From positions 1,302,001 through 1,366,000 of the forward strand of contig CAVRWL010000003.1 in the NCBI GenBank assembly GCA_963724945.1: a stretch of 64,000 nucleotides of DNA, in the 5' to 3' direction. This DNA is from Hyphomicrobium_A sp963724945. Lineage in GTDB: Bacteria > Pseudomonadota > Alphaproteobacteria > Rhizobiales > Hyphomicrobiaceae. Position numbers and translations under genes: made by a program. Shown one piece after another: positions 1-8,948 of the stretch (position 1 is its first letter; each line of letters opens with the position of its first letter). The notes beneath the pieces were generated by a model. The model had not been told where the DNA came from. It saw nothing but the letters and a program-made list of their open reading frames with translations, and did no database searches.

Positions 1-1
1 C

Positions 2-1243
2 TCGCTGACGCCGGTTCCCTATGATGGCGAGCGCTCGATCCGGGCGCTCATGGATGCGCTCATCGCCCGCTTCGGCTGGCTGCCCATCTTCGAAGGTGAC
101 AAGATCATCGCCTTGAAGCGCGCCGAGGGCGAGCTCGCCGGCACGATCAGCCTGGAGCCGGGGGGACAGTTCGAGCTTTCCGGCCGCCCCGTCGCGACGC
201 TGCACGAAACCTCGGAGGAGACGCTCGACCACTTCTACGAGATCTTGAACGTCGGTGAGGGTCTCGGCATCGGCTTTCTCGGGCTCGGTTTCTCGCCGAA
301 GTGGACGCTTGCCGAGACGCCGCACATGCCCAAGGACCGCTACGCGATCATGAGCCGCTACATGCCCAAGGTCGGCACGCGCGGGCTCGACATGATGTAC
401 CGGACCGCGACCATCCAGGTGAACCTCGACTTCTCGAGCGAGGCCGACATGGTCAAGAAGATGCGGGTCTCGCTGGCGCTGCAGCCGATCGCGGCGGCGC
501 TGTTTGCCTCCTCGCCGTTCACCGAAGGGCGCCTCAACGGCTTCAAGTCGATGCGCTCAGAGGTTTGGCTCGACACCGATGCCGCGCGCACCGGCATGCT
601 GCCTTTCGCCTTCGAGCCCGGCATGGGCTATGAGCGCTACGTCGACTATGCGCTCTCCGTGCCGATGTACTTCGTCTATCGCGCCGGCCGCTATATCGAC
701 GCCTCGGGCGCCTCCTTCAAGGACTTCATGGACGGGCGCCTGCCGGCCCTGCCTGGCGAGCATCCGACGCTCGATGACTGGTCGGATCATCTGACGACGC
801 TTTTTCCCGAGGTGCGGCTCAAGCGCTTCTTAGAGATGCGCGGCGCCGACGGCGGGCCCTGGCAGCGCATCTGCGCGCTGTCGGCCCTCTGGGTCGGCCT
901 CCTCTATGATTCAGGGGCGCTCGATTCTGCCTGGGCGCTCGTTGAGGACTGGACGGCGGAGGAGCGCGAGGCCTTGCGGGCGGCGGTGCCGCGCACCGCG
1001 CTGGCAACGCCGTTCCGCACAACGACGGTGCGGGAGATCGCGCGCCAGGTGCTATGGATTGCCCGCAAAGGGCTGAGGGAGCGGCGCCGGATCAACCGGG
1101 CGAGCCAGGACGAGCAGGTCTATCTGGAGCCGCTTCAGGAGGTTGTCGCGAGCGGACGAACGCTCGCCGACGAGCTGATCGCGCGCTTTGAAGGCCCCTG
1201 GCGCGGTGACATTGACCATGTCTTTGAAGAATATGCCTTCTAG
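2..1243 (+). CDS. gshA: Glutamate-cysteine ligase (5'-truncated by window edge)
   Basis: The reading frame is open from base 2, so the gene begins outside the window; the ATG at 50 is internal, since PYDGERSIRAL precedes it in frame. About 413 residues remain. The family makes gamma-glutamylcysteine from Glu and Cys with ATP, the first step of glutathione synthesis, in the cytosol. The sequence fits the plant/alphaproteobacterial class: a TATIQVNLDF segment near residue 135, then AALFASSPFTEG and a long helical C-terminal part ending FEEYAF. Family members are about 450 residues, so only a short N-terminal part is missing. No partner gene is adjacent. Identification is from recognised motifs, not a search. 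Confidence 0.85.
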   Translation, partial: SLTPVPYDGERSIRALMDALIARFGWLPIFEGDKIIALKRAEGELAGTISLEPGGQFELSGRPVATLHETSEETLDHFYEILNVGEGLGIGFLGLGFSPKWTLAETPHMPKDRYAIMSRYMPKVGTRGLDMMYRTATIQVNLDFSSEADMVKKMRVSLALQPIAAALFASSPFTEGRLNGFKSMRSEVWLDTDAARTGMLPFAFEPGMGYERYVDYALSVPMYFVYRAGRYIDASGASFKDFMDGRLPALPGEHPTLDDWSDHLTTLFPEVRLKRFLEMRGADGGPWQRICALSALWVGLLYDSGALDSAWALVEDWTAEEREALRAAVPRTALATPFRTTTVREIARQVLWIARKGLRERRRINRASQDEQVYLEPLQEVVASGRTLADELIARFEGPWRGDIDHVFEEYAF

Positions 1244-1384
1244 CCCTTGGCGCGGCGGTTCAGCTTGTGTTCATGCTATCAAGCCTTAAGTGGAGCGCGG
1301 CGGGCGAGGGAGAAGTCCGTTTCCTTTAGTGGTGGCAGTCAACGGGACGTGAGCCCCCGCACGCTCCTCTACGGCGACGGGAGA

Positions 1385-1606
1385 ATGAACGTGGTCGATT
1401 ACTGCAGGTCGTGGGCGTTGGCGGCGGTCGGCATCGCCGTGGCGCTTGTAGCCGGCCTCGGGCTCATGCCGATTGAGCGGGCTGCCGCCGATGGGTGCGG
1501 CGCATCCTGCCGCAATGCCTACAATCAATGCCGGATAGCCACCAAGGGCGCATCCTCATGTGAAAGCGCGTTCACGAGCTGCATGCAGCGCTGCCGCCGG
1601 AAGTAG
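1385..1606 (+). CDS. Small secreted cysteine-rich protein, six-Cys symmetric pattern
   Basis: A 73-residue protein. The ATG at 1385 is preceded by a purine-rich GACGGGA and is preferred over the in-frame upstream start at 1247, which would put untranslated-looking sequence before the signal peptide. Residues 1-36 form a signal peptide with a long hydrophobic core ending near AAA-DG. The mature part is about 37 residues with six cysteines spaced C-x3-C-x6-C-x9-C-x6-C-x3-C, a mirror-symmetric pattern that suggests a disulfide-linked helical hairpin in the periplasm. It is flanked by gshA (upstream, same strand) and converges on lutC 12 bases away. I do not recognise a named family; function is unknown. 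Confidence 0.6.
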   Translation: MNVVDYCRSWALAAVGIAVALVAGLGLMPIERAAADGCGASCRNAYNQCRIATKGASSCESAFTSCMQRCRRK

Positions 1607-1618
1607 CTCTTTACGCCG

Positions 1619-2293
1619 TCACACTATCCCCACCAAGATGACGGCCAGGCGCCGGGGCCCGTGCGCCCCCATTACGATGCGCCCGCCGATGTCGCCCGTG
1701 CGCGAGGCACCCGAGATGAGGTTGAGCGTGCGCGGCAGCGCCGCCGGCACGAGCTCCGCCTCGACCAGCCGACATGCCTCCTCGTAGCTGCCGACGATCG
1801 TCTCCGTGCCGACGACGACGATATGGGTATCGGGCACGAAGGCGAGCGTGACGGGGTTCTCCGGCCCGGAGGCGAGCACCAGGGTTCCCGTCTCGGCGAC
1901 GCCGGCGACGGCGCGCGACAGGCCGGCGGTGTCGCCGGGCCGGGCCGGCCCTTGCGCCAATACGAGGCCGGGCGCGCTGTGCCAGGGCAGACCCGCCAGA
2001 TAGGGATCCGATCCCTTACGCAGGCGCAGCGGCAGAGCGTGCCCGAGCAGATAGGCGGCGAGCGCGTCGGGGATGTGCCGGCGATCCGGCACCGCGACGA
2101 GGTCGGTGCCTTGCGCGGCGAGGAAGGCCTTAAACAGCGCGACGCGCTCCGGCTGGGCAACGGCGGTGCGTGCCGGCACGAGGCGCGGAAGCGGATCGGC
2201 GAGGCGCGCGGCGACCGCGCTGGCGCGGGCCGGTTCGCTCGCGCCGGCTTTGAGCGCGGAGCGGATCTTGGTGAGGATTGCCTCGCGGCTCAT
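1619..2293 (-). CDS. lutC: Lactate utilisation protein C (LUD domain)
   Basis: 224 residues starting MSREAILTKIRSALK; the ATG overlaps the TGA of lutB by four bases (ATGA), which fixes the start and indicates translational coupling. The LUD/YkgG domain fills the protein, with the GTLVLASGPENP segment and a C-terminal HGPRRLAVILVG that are typical of the family. LutABC together oxidise L-lactate to pyruvate in Bacillus and related systems; LutC is a cytosolic subunit of that Fe-S flavin-independent complex. It is the last gene of the minus-strand lutABC block. The substrate in this organism is inferred by family only. Confidence 0.85.
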   Translation of the reverse strand: MSREAILTKIRSALKAGASEPARASAVAARLADPLPRLVPARTAVAQPERVALFKAFLAAQGTDLVAVPDRRHIPDALAAYLLGHALPLRLRKGSDPYLAGLPWHSAPGLVLAQGPARPGDTAGLSRAVAGVAETGTLVLASGPENPVTLAFVPDTHIVVVGTETIVGSYEEACRLVEAELVPAALPRTLNLISGASRTGDIGGRIVMGAHGPRRLAVILVGIV

Positions 2294-3702
2294 GTCCCGC
2301 GTCCTTGGCCGCGTGCCCACAGCCGCTGGAACGTCTGTCCTTGCGGAGCGGGGAAGTCGCGGGACCGTGTCCATCGGCCGGCGAAAGGCAGGCGCGAAAA
2401 AGCCCCGCGCGCTGGGGCCACCGCTGCGAGCATCCCCACGCCGAGACGCGCAGCAAAGTGATAGGCGGCGGGCCGCAAGGCGAGGAAGGCCCATGCGCGC
2501 AGCATCGCGCGGGCGAGCCAGGGCCCGCGTGCGAAAGACGCCTCGCGCCAGCGGCGCATGAGGGAAACGAGCGGAATCTCGACAGGGCACACGGACTCGC
2601 AGCGCCCGCAGAAGGTGGAGGCACTGGCGAGTTCGCCCCGGTCGCTCGCACCGGGCAGCGCCGGCGTCAGCACCGCGCCGAGCGGGCCCGGGTAGACCGA
2701 GCCGTAGGCGTGCCCGCCGATCGAGCAGTAGACGGGGCAGTGGTTCATGCAGGCCCCGCACCTGATGCAGCGCAGGACGTCGCGAAATGGCGTGCCCAAG
2801 AGCGCCGAACGTCCATTGTCGAGAAGAACGATGTGGCAGGCCTCGGGGCCGTCCTGGTCCTCGGCGCGCCGCTTGCCCGTGACGAGCGTCGTATAGGCGG
2901 TGAGCTCCTGGCCGGTCGCGGAGCGGGCGAGAAGGCGCAGGAGCACGAAGGCGTCGGGAAGTGTCGGCACCACCTTCTCGATGGAGGCGAGCACGATGTG
3001 CACCTTGGGCAGCGACAACGTCAGATCGGCGTTGCCCTCGTTGGTGACGACGACGGCCGAGCCCGTCGCGGCGATGAGGAAGTTGGCGCCGGTGATGCCG
3101 ACGTCGGCGGCGAGGAATTTTTCGCGCAGGACGCCGCGCGCCTCGGCGACGAGCGCCTCCGGGCTTGCGAGCTCGCGGTCAGCGGGCAAGTGATGATGGC
3201 GGCGGCGGAAGTCGGCCTCGATCTCGGAGGACCGCACGTGAATGGCCGGCGCGATGATGTGGCTCGGGTGCTCGCCACGGATCTGCACCACGTAATCGCC
3301 GAGATCGCTCTCGACCACCGCAAGCGCGGCGGCCTCGAGCCGTGCCTCGAGACCGACCTCCTCCGACACCATCGACTTGCTCTTGACCACCAGGCGCGCG
3401 TTTGCGGCGCGGCAGATGCCGAGGATGATGTCATTGGCCTCGGATGCGGTTGCGGCCCAATGCACGACCGCGCCGGCGGCGGTGGCGTTGCGCTCGAACG
3501 CCTCGAGGTAAAGATCGAGATGGAGAAGCGTGTGATCCTTCAAGTCGCGCGCGATGCGGCGCAGCGCCTCGAACTCGGGCAGTGCCGCCTTGACCCGCGC
3601 GCGCGCGGCGGCAAATCCGTCCGGCACGTCGGCGAGCGCCCGTTGCAGCCGTTCATCGGCGAGCGCGGCGGCGGCTCTGGCCTCGAAGGCGGACGCTTGC
3701 AT
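2290..3702 (-). CDS. lutB: Lactate utilisation Fe-S protein LutB/LldF
   Basis: 470 residues, the usual length. An N-terminal LUD-type domain (about 60-290) is followed by two ferredoxin-like 4Fe-4S motifs: CIRCGACMNHCPVY near residue 310 and CGRCESVCPVEIP near 360, then a DUF3390-like C-terminal segment. The protein is the electron-transfer subunit of the lactate-oxidising LutABC complex and would pass electrons toward the quinone or cytochrome pool. It lies 9 bases downstream of lutA and overlaps lutC by four bases, so the three genes form one transcription unit. All eight cluster cysteines are present and the frame is intact. Confidence 0.9.
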   Translation of the reverse strand: MQASAFEARAAAALADERLQRALADVPDGFAAARARVKAALPEFEALRRIARDLKDHTLLHLDLYLEAFERNATAAGAVVHWAATASEANDIILGICRAANARLVVKSKSMVSEEVGLEARLEAAALAVVESDLGDYVVQIRGEHPSHIIAPAIHVRSSEIEADFRRRHHHLPADRELASPEALVAEARGVLREKFLAADVGITGANFLIAATGSAVVVTNEGNADLTLSLPKVHIVLASIEKVVPTLPDAFVLLRLLARSATGQELTAYTTLVTGKRRAEDQDGPEACHIVLLDNGRSALLGTPFRDVLRCIRCGACMNHCPVYCSIGGHAYGSVYPGPLGAVLTPALPGASDRGELASASTFCGRCESVCPVEIPLVSLMRRWREASFARGPWLARAMLRAWAFLALRPAAYHFAARLGVGMLAAVAPARGAFSRLPFAGRWTRSRDFPAPQGQTFQRLWARGQGRGT

Positions 3703-3711
3703 GGCGATCCT

Positions 3712-4500
3712 TTACTCGTGCCCTGAAGCGCGGGCGATGGGGGCCTCGCCCATCTCGCCGGCGAGCACCTCCGCCACGTGCCGGCACGCGATGTTGGAGC
3801 CTTCGCGTGCGAGCTTGCCGGCGATGTTGACGAGGCAGCCGAGGTCGCCGCTCAAGAGCAGCTCCGGCGCGGCGGCGGCAACCGACGCTGTCTTCTTGGC
3901 GACGATGGCATCGGAGATCTCGGGGAATTTGACCGAGAACAGGCCGCCGAAGCCGCAGCAAGCCTCCGCGTCGGGCATTTCGACCAGTTGCACGTCGGGC
4001 AACGCGGCGAGCAGCGCGCGCGGCTGCCGCTTGACGCTGAGCTCGCGCAGGCCCGAGCAGGCATCGTGGTAGGCGACGCGCCCGGCGAATGTTCCGGGCA
4101 CCGCCTCGAGGCCGCGCACGTCGACGAGGAAGGCCGTCAGCTCGTAGACCCGCTCGGCGAAGGCGCGCGCGCGCGCTTCGCGCTCGGCATCGCCGGCCAT
4201 CAGGCGGGGATAGTGCACTTTCAGCATCGCCGCGCACGAGCCCGAGGGCGCGACAACGTAGTCGAAGCCCTGAAACGCCGCGATGGTCTGAAGCGCGATC
4301 GCCTTGGCGCTCTCCCGGTCGCCGCCGTTGTAGGCCGGCTGGCCGCAGCAGGTCTGGGAGGCCGGCACGGCGACATCGCAGCCGGCAGCCTGCAAGAGCC
4401 GCACCGCGGCGAAGCCGACGGAGGGACGCATGAGATCGACGAGGCAGGTGACGAACAGGCCCACGCGTGGCCGCTGGCTCTGACCTCTGGTCATTGGCAC
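3712..4500 (-). CDS. lutA: Lactate utilisation Fe-S protein LutA/LldE
   Basis: 262 residues with the two cysteine-rich CCG domains of the family: SQTCCGQPAYNGG near residue 50 and EACCGFGGLFSVKFPE near 180. These CCG domains bind Fe-S clusters in heterodisulfide reductase-type and glycolate/lactate oxidase subunits. The start could be MPMTRG at 4500 or the next Met two codons on; I keep the longer. It is the first gene of lutABC, 46 bases downstream of a cytochrome c gene on the same strand, which may donate to or accept from the same chain. Frame intact. Confidence 0.87.
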   Translation of the reverse strand: MPMTRGQSQRPRVGLFVTCLVDLMRPSVGFAAVRLLQAAGCDVAVPASQTCCGQPAYNGGDRESAKAIALQTIAAFQGFDYVVAPSGSCAAMLKVHYPRLMAGDAEREARARAFAERVYELTAFLVDVRGLEAVPGTFAGRVAYHDACSGLRELSVKRQPRALLAALPDVQLVEMPDAEACCGFGGLFSVKFPEISDAIVAKKTASVAAAAPELLLSGDLGCLVNIAGKLAREGSNIACRHVAEVLAGEMGEAPIARASGHE

Positions 4501-4546
4501 GCCTGCTTCCGGCTCGGCGCTGCCTTAAGCGCTCACCTGGCGTGCT

Positions 4547-4921
4547 CTACTTCTGGGTCTTGAGGAAAGCAATGAGGTCCTTGAGCTGGCCGGCATCCTT
4601 CACGCCGGCCGACGCCATGACACCCTTGGGCAGGAACTCATCGGGCGCCTGCAGGTAGCCGGCGAGATTGGCCTCCGTCCAAACGAGCCCGGTGGCTGCC
4701 CTCGCCTTCATCGCATCAGAATAGTTGAACCCCGGCACGGCGGCGGCCTTGCGGCCAACGATGCCGTTGAGCTCAGGCCCGGTCTTGTTGGCGGCGCCGG
4801 GACCGACCGCGTGGCAGGCGCGGCAGCGCTTGAAGGCGGCTTCCCCCTTGGCGACGTCCTGCGCAGCTGCCGGTGCGGCGATTGCGGCGCTGACGATTGC
4901 GAGACTTACCCACCGTTTCAT
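4547..4921 (-). CDS. Class I cytochrome c (monohaem, cytochrome c2-like)
   Basis: 124 residues from MKRWVSL. An upstream in-frame Met at 4966 would bury the signal peptide, so 4921 is chosen. Signal peptide ends AAPAAA-Q; haem motif CRACH near residue 33; TGPELNGIVGR and FNYSDAMKARA follow, as in mitochondrial-type cytochrome c2. The likely axial Met is in PKGVMASAGV near residue 100. It is a soluble periplasmic electron carrier. It sits just upstream of lutABC on the same strand (46-base gap), so co-transcription with lactate oxidation genes is plausible but not shown. Confidence 0.85.
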   Translation of the reverse strand: MKRWVSLAIVSAAIAAPAAAQDVAKGEAAFKRCRACHAVGPGAANKTGPELNGIVGRKAAAVPGFNYSDAMKARAATGLVWTEANLAGYLQAPDEFLPKGVMASAGVKDAGQLKDLIAFLKTQK

Positions 4922-5044
4922 GCTCTCGCTCCTCATTTCCCGCCACCTCAGCAAAAGCGGGAGCACCGATCAAGTCGGCTCATGAGCATGAAATGTCATT
5001 GTGGCCCGCGCATGAGCAGAAAGGACACGGGGGGTGCGGGCGCC

Positions 5045-6037
5045 TCAACGGGCGCCGACCACGGCCTTGGAGCCCTTGCCTGCGCCTCGCCCCGCCGCTT
5101 TCGGCGCGGCTCGGGTGTGCGGCAGCTTCTCCAGATCGAGATCCCGCTCCCAATAGGGCACCGGGCTGTACAAATCGGCGAGGAACTCGATCAGCACGTT
5201 GACCTTGGCCGGCATGAACTCGCGGCAGGGATAGACCGCGTAGATCGCCACGTTTGCGGAGCCGCGGTAATTCGGCAGCACGATCTGCAATTCGCCGCTC
5301 TTCAGGGCCGCGCCGATGTCCCAGGTCGAGCGCAAGCCCAGTCCGAGCCCGGCGCGCAGCGCCTCGTGGATGAACTCGCCGGAGTCCGAGCGTATGTTGC
5401 CGTTGGTGCGGACGTGGCACTGGCCCTCCGGGCCCTCGAGCCGCCAGACGTCCTGGGCGCCTGCGGAGAGGCAGTTGTGCAGATCGAGGTCGGCAAGCGA
5501 GGCGGGCGCGCCGTGCTTCTCCAGGTAGGCGGGGGAAGCGCAGATCACGCGGGCGTCGGGCGCGAGCTTGCGCGCGACGAGCGAGGAATCCTCCAATTCG
5601 CCGATGCGGATGGCGAGATCGAAGCCCTCGCGGATGATGTCGACGAAGGTATCGGTCAGCTGCACGTCGAGCTCGATGTCGGGATAGCGGTCGAGGAAGG
5701 CGCCCACGTAGGGCGCGATGTGCAGCCGCCCGAAGGTGGTCGGCATGGTGACCTTCAGTTGGCCGCGCGGCTTGGTGTTGCGCCGGCTGACGAAGTCCTC
5801 GGCCTCCTCGCACAGGCTCAGGATGTCGACGACGCGCTTGAAATACCCCGCGCCGGTCTCGGTCAGCGTCAAGTGGCGGGTCGTGCGCTGGAACAGGCGC
5901 GCTCCGAGCCGATCCTCGAGCTGGCTGATGCGCTTGGAGACGACGGCCGGCGACAGCCCCATCTCGCGCCCCGCTGCGGACATGTTGCCGGTGCGTGCTA
6001 CGCGTGCGAATATCTCAAGGTCGCTGATGGCAGTCAC
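5045..6037 (-). CDS. LysR-family transcriptional regulator
   Basis: An N-terminal winged helix-turn-helix (ISDLEIFARVARTGNMSAAG, then LSPAVVSKRISQLEDRLG) and a C-terminal periplasmic-binding-protein-like effector domain. I prefer the GTG at 6037, which has GGGGG about 8 bases upstream and starts right before the HTH; an ATG at 6085 would add 16 residues not typical of the family. A low-complexity basic tail (KAAGRGAGKGSKAV) ends the protein. It is divergent from glcDEF with a 210-base intergenic region that holds a strong palindrome at 6145-6160. Control of glc, lut or both is an inference from position. Confidence 0.82.
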   Translation of the reverse strand: MTAISDLEIFARVARTGNMSAAGREMGLSPAVVSKRISQLEDRLGARLFQRTTRHLTLTETGAGYFKRVVDILSLCEEAEDFVSRRNTKPRGQLKVTMPTTFGRLHIAPYVGAFLDRYPDIELDVQLTDTFVDIIREGFDLAIRIGELEDSSLVARKLAPDARVICASPAYLEKHGAPASLADLDLHNCLSAGAQDVWRLEGPEGQCHVRTNGNIRSDSGEFIHEALRAGLGLGLRSTWDIGAALKSGELQIVLPNYRGSANVAIYAVYPCREFMPAKVNVLIEFLADLYSPVPYWERDLDLEKLPHTRAAPKAAGRGAGKGSKAVVGAR

Positions 6038-6144
6038 TTGAGCCCCCGCAAATGAGGTTAAGTCCAGTCCGGGCGGTTCTTCCACTGGCGGGAAGACGAG
6101 CGGCCGAGCGGCGACTATAGGATATCAGGCCGAATTTCGGAAAG

Positions 6145-6160
6145 TTGTACTGTTGTACAA
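6145..6160. promoter_or_regulatory. Palindromic operator candidate between lysR and glcD
   Basis: TTGTAC-TGTT-GTACAA is a perfect 6-bp inverted repeat with a 4-base spacer, in the 210-base divergent region. It contains T-N11-A pairs as in LysR sites (6145/6157 and 6148/6160) and also resembles GntR-type TTGTACAA sites. It lies 88 bases before the glcD ATG and 107 bases before the preferred lysR start. The function is an inference from symmetry and position. Confidence 0.5.
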
Positions 6161-6247
6161 TGCGGATCGGATGGCTGCTAAAGTCGACGCCCCGATTCCA
6201 ATTTCTTTCCGTTCTTGAGCCGTTGAGCACAAGCGAGAGGACTGGGC

Positions 6248-7705
6248 ATGTCGCTGTCGAGGTTGCCGGAGCCTGATCGGGATGTGCTCGCGCGCGCAGG
6301 CGCCATCATCAAGGATCTGGAGAAGCTCGTCGGTCCCGAGGCCGTGATCTCCGAGGTGGAAGGCCGGCGCGCGTTCGAGTCCGATGCCTTGACCGCCTAT
6401 CGCAGCCTGCCGCTCGCCGTGGTGCTGCCGCGCTCCACCGCGGAGGTGGCCAAGGTCCTGAAGTACTGCCACGAGAACCGCGTCAAGGTCGTTCCGCGCG
6501 GGGCCGGCACCTCGCTGTCGGGGGGAGCGCTGCCGCCGCGCGATGCCGTCGTCATCGGCATCTCGCGCATGACCCGCGTGCTCGACGTCGACTTCGTGAA
6601 CCGCACCATCAGCGTCGAGACGGGGATCACCAATCTTGCCGTTACCGAGGCGGTTGCGGCGGAAGGCTTCTTTTACGCGCCCGATCCGTCGAGCCAGCTC
6701 GCCTGCACCATCGGCGGCAATCTCGCCACGAACTCCGGCGGCGCCCATTGCCTGAAATACGGCGTCACCACCAACAACGTGCTGGGTCTGCGCATCGTCT
6801 TGATGGACGGCGAGATCGTGGAGATCGGCGGCCCGCATCTCGACGCCGAGGGCTACGACCTCTTGGCCCTCATCGTCGGCTCGGAAGGGCAGTTCGGCAT
6901 CATCACCGAGGCGACGCTGAGGATCCTGCCGAAGGCGCTCGGCGCGCGCCCGATCCTGCTCGGGTTCGATACCAGCGAGGCCGCCGGCCAATGCGTGGCG
7001 GCAATCATCGCCTCGGGCATCATCCCCGTCGCCATCGAGTTCATGGACAAGCCCGCGATCGCGGTCGCCGAGGCCTACGCGCATGCCGGCTATCCGCTCG
7101 ACGTCGAGGCGCTGCTGATCGTCGAGGTGGAGGGCTCCGAGGAAGAGATCACCCGGCTGCTGCGCGACATGGTGGAGATCGCCAAGGCGTACCGTCCGAA
7201 GGTCGTCGACGTGAGCACCTCGCCCGAGCACTCGGCGCGCATCTGGAAGGGGCGCAAGGCCGCCTTCGGCGCCATGGGGCGCATCTCCGACTACTACTGC
7301 ATGGACGGCGTCATTCCGCTGTCGCGCCTCGCCGAGGTGCTGACCGAGGTCGCGCACATCTGCGCCTCGCATCGTCTCAAGGTCGCCAACGTGTTCCATG
7401 CCGGCGACGGCAACCTGCATCCGTTGATCCTCTATGACGGTAACAACGAGGACGAGGCGCGCCGCGCTGAGCTCGCCGGGGCGGAGATCCTGAAGGTGTG
7501 CGTCGCGGCCGGCGGCTGCCTCACCGGTGAGCACGGCGTCGGCATCGAGAAGCGCGACCTCATGGGCGTGCAGTTCACGGCCGCTGATCTCGCGGTGCAG
7601 ATGCGCATCAAGAGCGTGTTCGACCCCAATTGGCTCTTGAACCCCGGCAAAGTCTTTCCGCTTGATGCGGGCGCACCGGCGACGGAAGCAGAGCGAGCGG
7701 CCTGA
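6248..7705 (+). CDS. glcD: Glycolate oxidase FAD subunit GlcD
   Basis: 485 residues. Residues about 50-190 form a PCMH-type FAD-binding domain (VPRGAGTSLSGGALPP near 85; GGNLATNSGGAHCLKYG near 160), and the C-terminal half is the FAD-linked oxidase domain with FHAGDGNLHPLILYD and CLTGEHGVGIEKRDLM near 430. GlcD carries the catalytic FAD that oxidises glycolate or D-lactate; electrons pass through GlcE/GlcF to quinone. First gene of glcDEF, with TTG-started glcE 13 bases downstream. A D-lactate dehydrogenase role is an alternative, since these proteins act on several 2-hydroxy acids. Confidence 0.92.
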   Translation: MSLSRLPEPDRDVLARAGAIIKDLEKLVGPEAVISEVEGRRAFESDALTAYRSLPLAVVLPRSTAEVAKVLKYCHENRVKVVPRGAGTSLSGGALPPRDAVVIGISRMTRVLDVDFVNRTISVETGITNLAVTEAVAAEGFFYAPDPSSQLACTIGGNLATNSGGAHCLKYGVTTNNVLGLRIVLMDGEIVEIGGPHLDAEGYDLLALIVGSEGQFGIITEATLRILPKALGARPILLGFDTSEAAGQCVAAIIASGIIPVAIEFMDKPAIAVAEAYAHAGYPLDVEALLIVEVEGSEEEITRLLRDMVEIAKAYRPKVVDVSTSPEHSARIWKGRKAAFGAMGRISDYYCMDGVIPLSRLAEVLTEVAHICASHRLKVANVFHAGDGNLHPLILYDGNNEDEARRAELAGAEILKVCVAAGGCLTGEHGVGIEKRDLMGVQFTAADLAVQMRIKSVFDPNWLLNPGKVFPLDAGAPATEAERAA

Positions 7706-7718
7706 AGGAGATCGCGCC

Positions 7719-8939
7719 TTGAGCGAATTGCAGAAGCCGGCCGCCGACTGGGAGCTCCAGTTCATGATCGCGGGCTGCGCGGAGCGGAAAATTCCGATCG
7801 AGGTGGTCGGCTCCGGCTCCAAGCGCGCGCTGGGCCGTCCGGTCGACAGCGGCGTGACGCTCACCACGTCCTCGCTCAAGGGCATCACGCTCTACGAGCC
7901 GAGCGAGCTCGTGATGTCGGCGCGCGCGGGCACGCCGTTGACGCTGATCGAGACCGAGCTCGCCGCACGCGGGCAGATGCTCGCCTTCGAGCCGATCGAC
8001 GTGGGCCCGGCGACGGGCGGCCCTAAGGGCGCGCAGACGATCGGCGCCGTGTTCGCCACCAACCTCTCCGGCGCGCGGCGCATCCACTCGGGCGCCGCCC
8101 GCGATCACCTGTTGGGCGTCAAGGGCGTCAACGGCCGCGCGGAGATGTTCCAGGCGGGCGGCCGCGTGATGAAGAATGTGACCGGCTACGACGTGGCGCG
8201 CGGGCTCTCGGGCAGCTGGGGCACGCTCGCCATCCTCACCGAGGTGACGTTCAAGGTCATCCCCTGGCCGGAGACGGCGGCGACGGTCGTCTACCTGGGG
8301 CTGCCCGACAATCTCGCCATCGAGCTTCTGTGCACGGCAATGGCGCAGCCGGTGGAGGTCTCGGGCGCGGTGCACCTGCAGGCCGCCGTCGCCGCGCGCC
8401 TGTCGCACGCGGGTCTCAAGACCCTGGGCAAGTCGGTGACCGCGCTCAGGATCGAGAACTCCGCCACCGCCGTTGCCGGGCGCAAGCAGCGGCTGCAGGA
8501 GGCGCTCAAGGTCTACGGCAAGGCGCTGGAGCTCGACCATCGCGAGACGCTCGGGCTCTGGGGCGAGTTGCGGCGGCTCTCGGTGATGCCCAACCGGCAG
8601 ACTCTGTTGTGGCGCATCTCGACCAAGCCGACGACGGCGCCCAAGCTCGTCGCCGCGATCAAGCGCTACATGCCGGCGGACGCCTACTACGACTGGGCCG
8701 GCGGGCTCATCTGGCTCGAGGTTCCGGCGGCCGCGGACGCCGGCACCGCCGAGATCCGCCGCGCCGCCGCCATCCACGGCGGGCACGCGACGCTCATCCG
8801 CGCCGAGGCGAACGTGCGCGCCTCCGTGGAGGTGTTCCAGCCCCTAAGCCCGGCGGTCGAGCGCTTGACGCGCCAGCTCAAGACGGCGTTCGATCCCGCG
8901 GGCATCCTCAATCCCGGCCGCATGTACGCCAACGTCTGA
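7719..8939 (+). CDS. glcE: Glycolate oxidase FAD-binding subunit GlcE
   Basis: 406 residues from a TTG at 7719. AAGGAG at 7705-7710, spaced 8 bases, decides this start over the in-frame ATG at 7662, which lies inside glcD. The protein is a shortened relative of GlcD: an FAD-binding domain with IPIEVVGSGSKRALGRP, then GPATGGPKGAQTIGAVFATN and GRVMKNVTGYDVARGLSGSWG, and a brief C-terminal domain ending FDPAGILNPGRMY. GlcE is required for glycolate oxidase activity together with D and F. It lies between glcD and glcF, with a 9-base gap to the latter. Confidence 0.9.
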   Translation: MSELQKPAADWELQFMIAGCAERKIPIEVVGSGSKRALGRPVDSGVTLTTSSLKGITLYEPSELVMSARAGTPLTLIETELAARGQMLAFEPIDVGPATGGPKGAQTIGAVFATNLSGARRIHSGAARDHLLGVKGVNGRAEMFQAGGRVMKNVTGYDVARGLSGSWGTLAILTEVTFKVIPWPETAATVVYLGLPDNLAIELLCTAMAQPVEVSGAVHLQAAVAARLSHAGLKTLGKSVTALRIENSATAVAGRKQRLQEALKVYGKALELDHRETLGLWGELRRLSVMPNRQTLLWRISTKPTTAPKLVAAIKRYMPADAYYDWAGGLIWLEVPAAADAGTAEIRRAAAIHGGHATLIRAEANVRASVEVFQPLSPAVERLTRQLKTAFDPAGILNPGRMYANV

Positions 8940-8948
8940 GGAGTGCTG

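Noticed and set aside
4811..6055. 414-codon plus-strand frame over cytochrome c and lysR
   Set aside because: Covers two well-supported minus-strand genes and has no domain of its own.
6125..7888. 587-codon open frame on the minus strand across glcD
   Set aside because: Antisense to an intact glcD; His/Asp/Gly-rich shadow sequence without recognisable domains.
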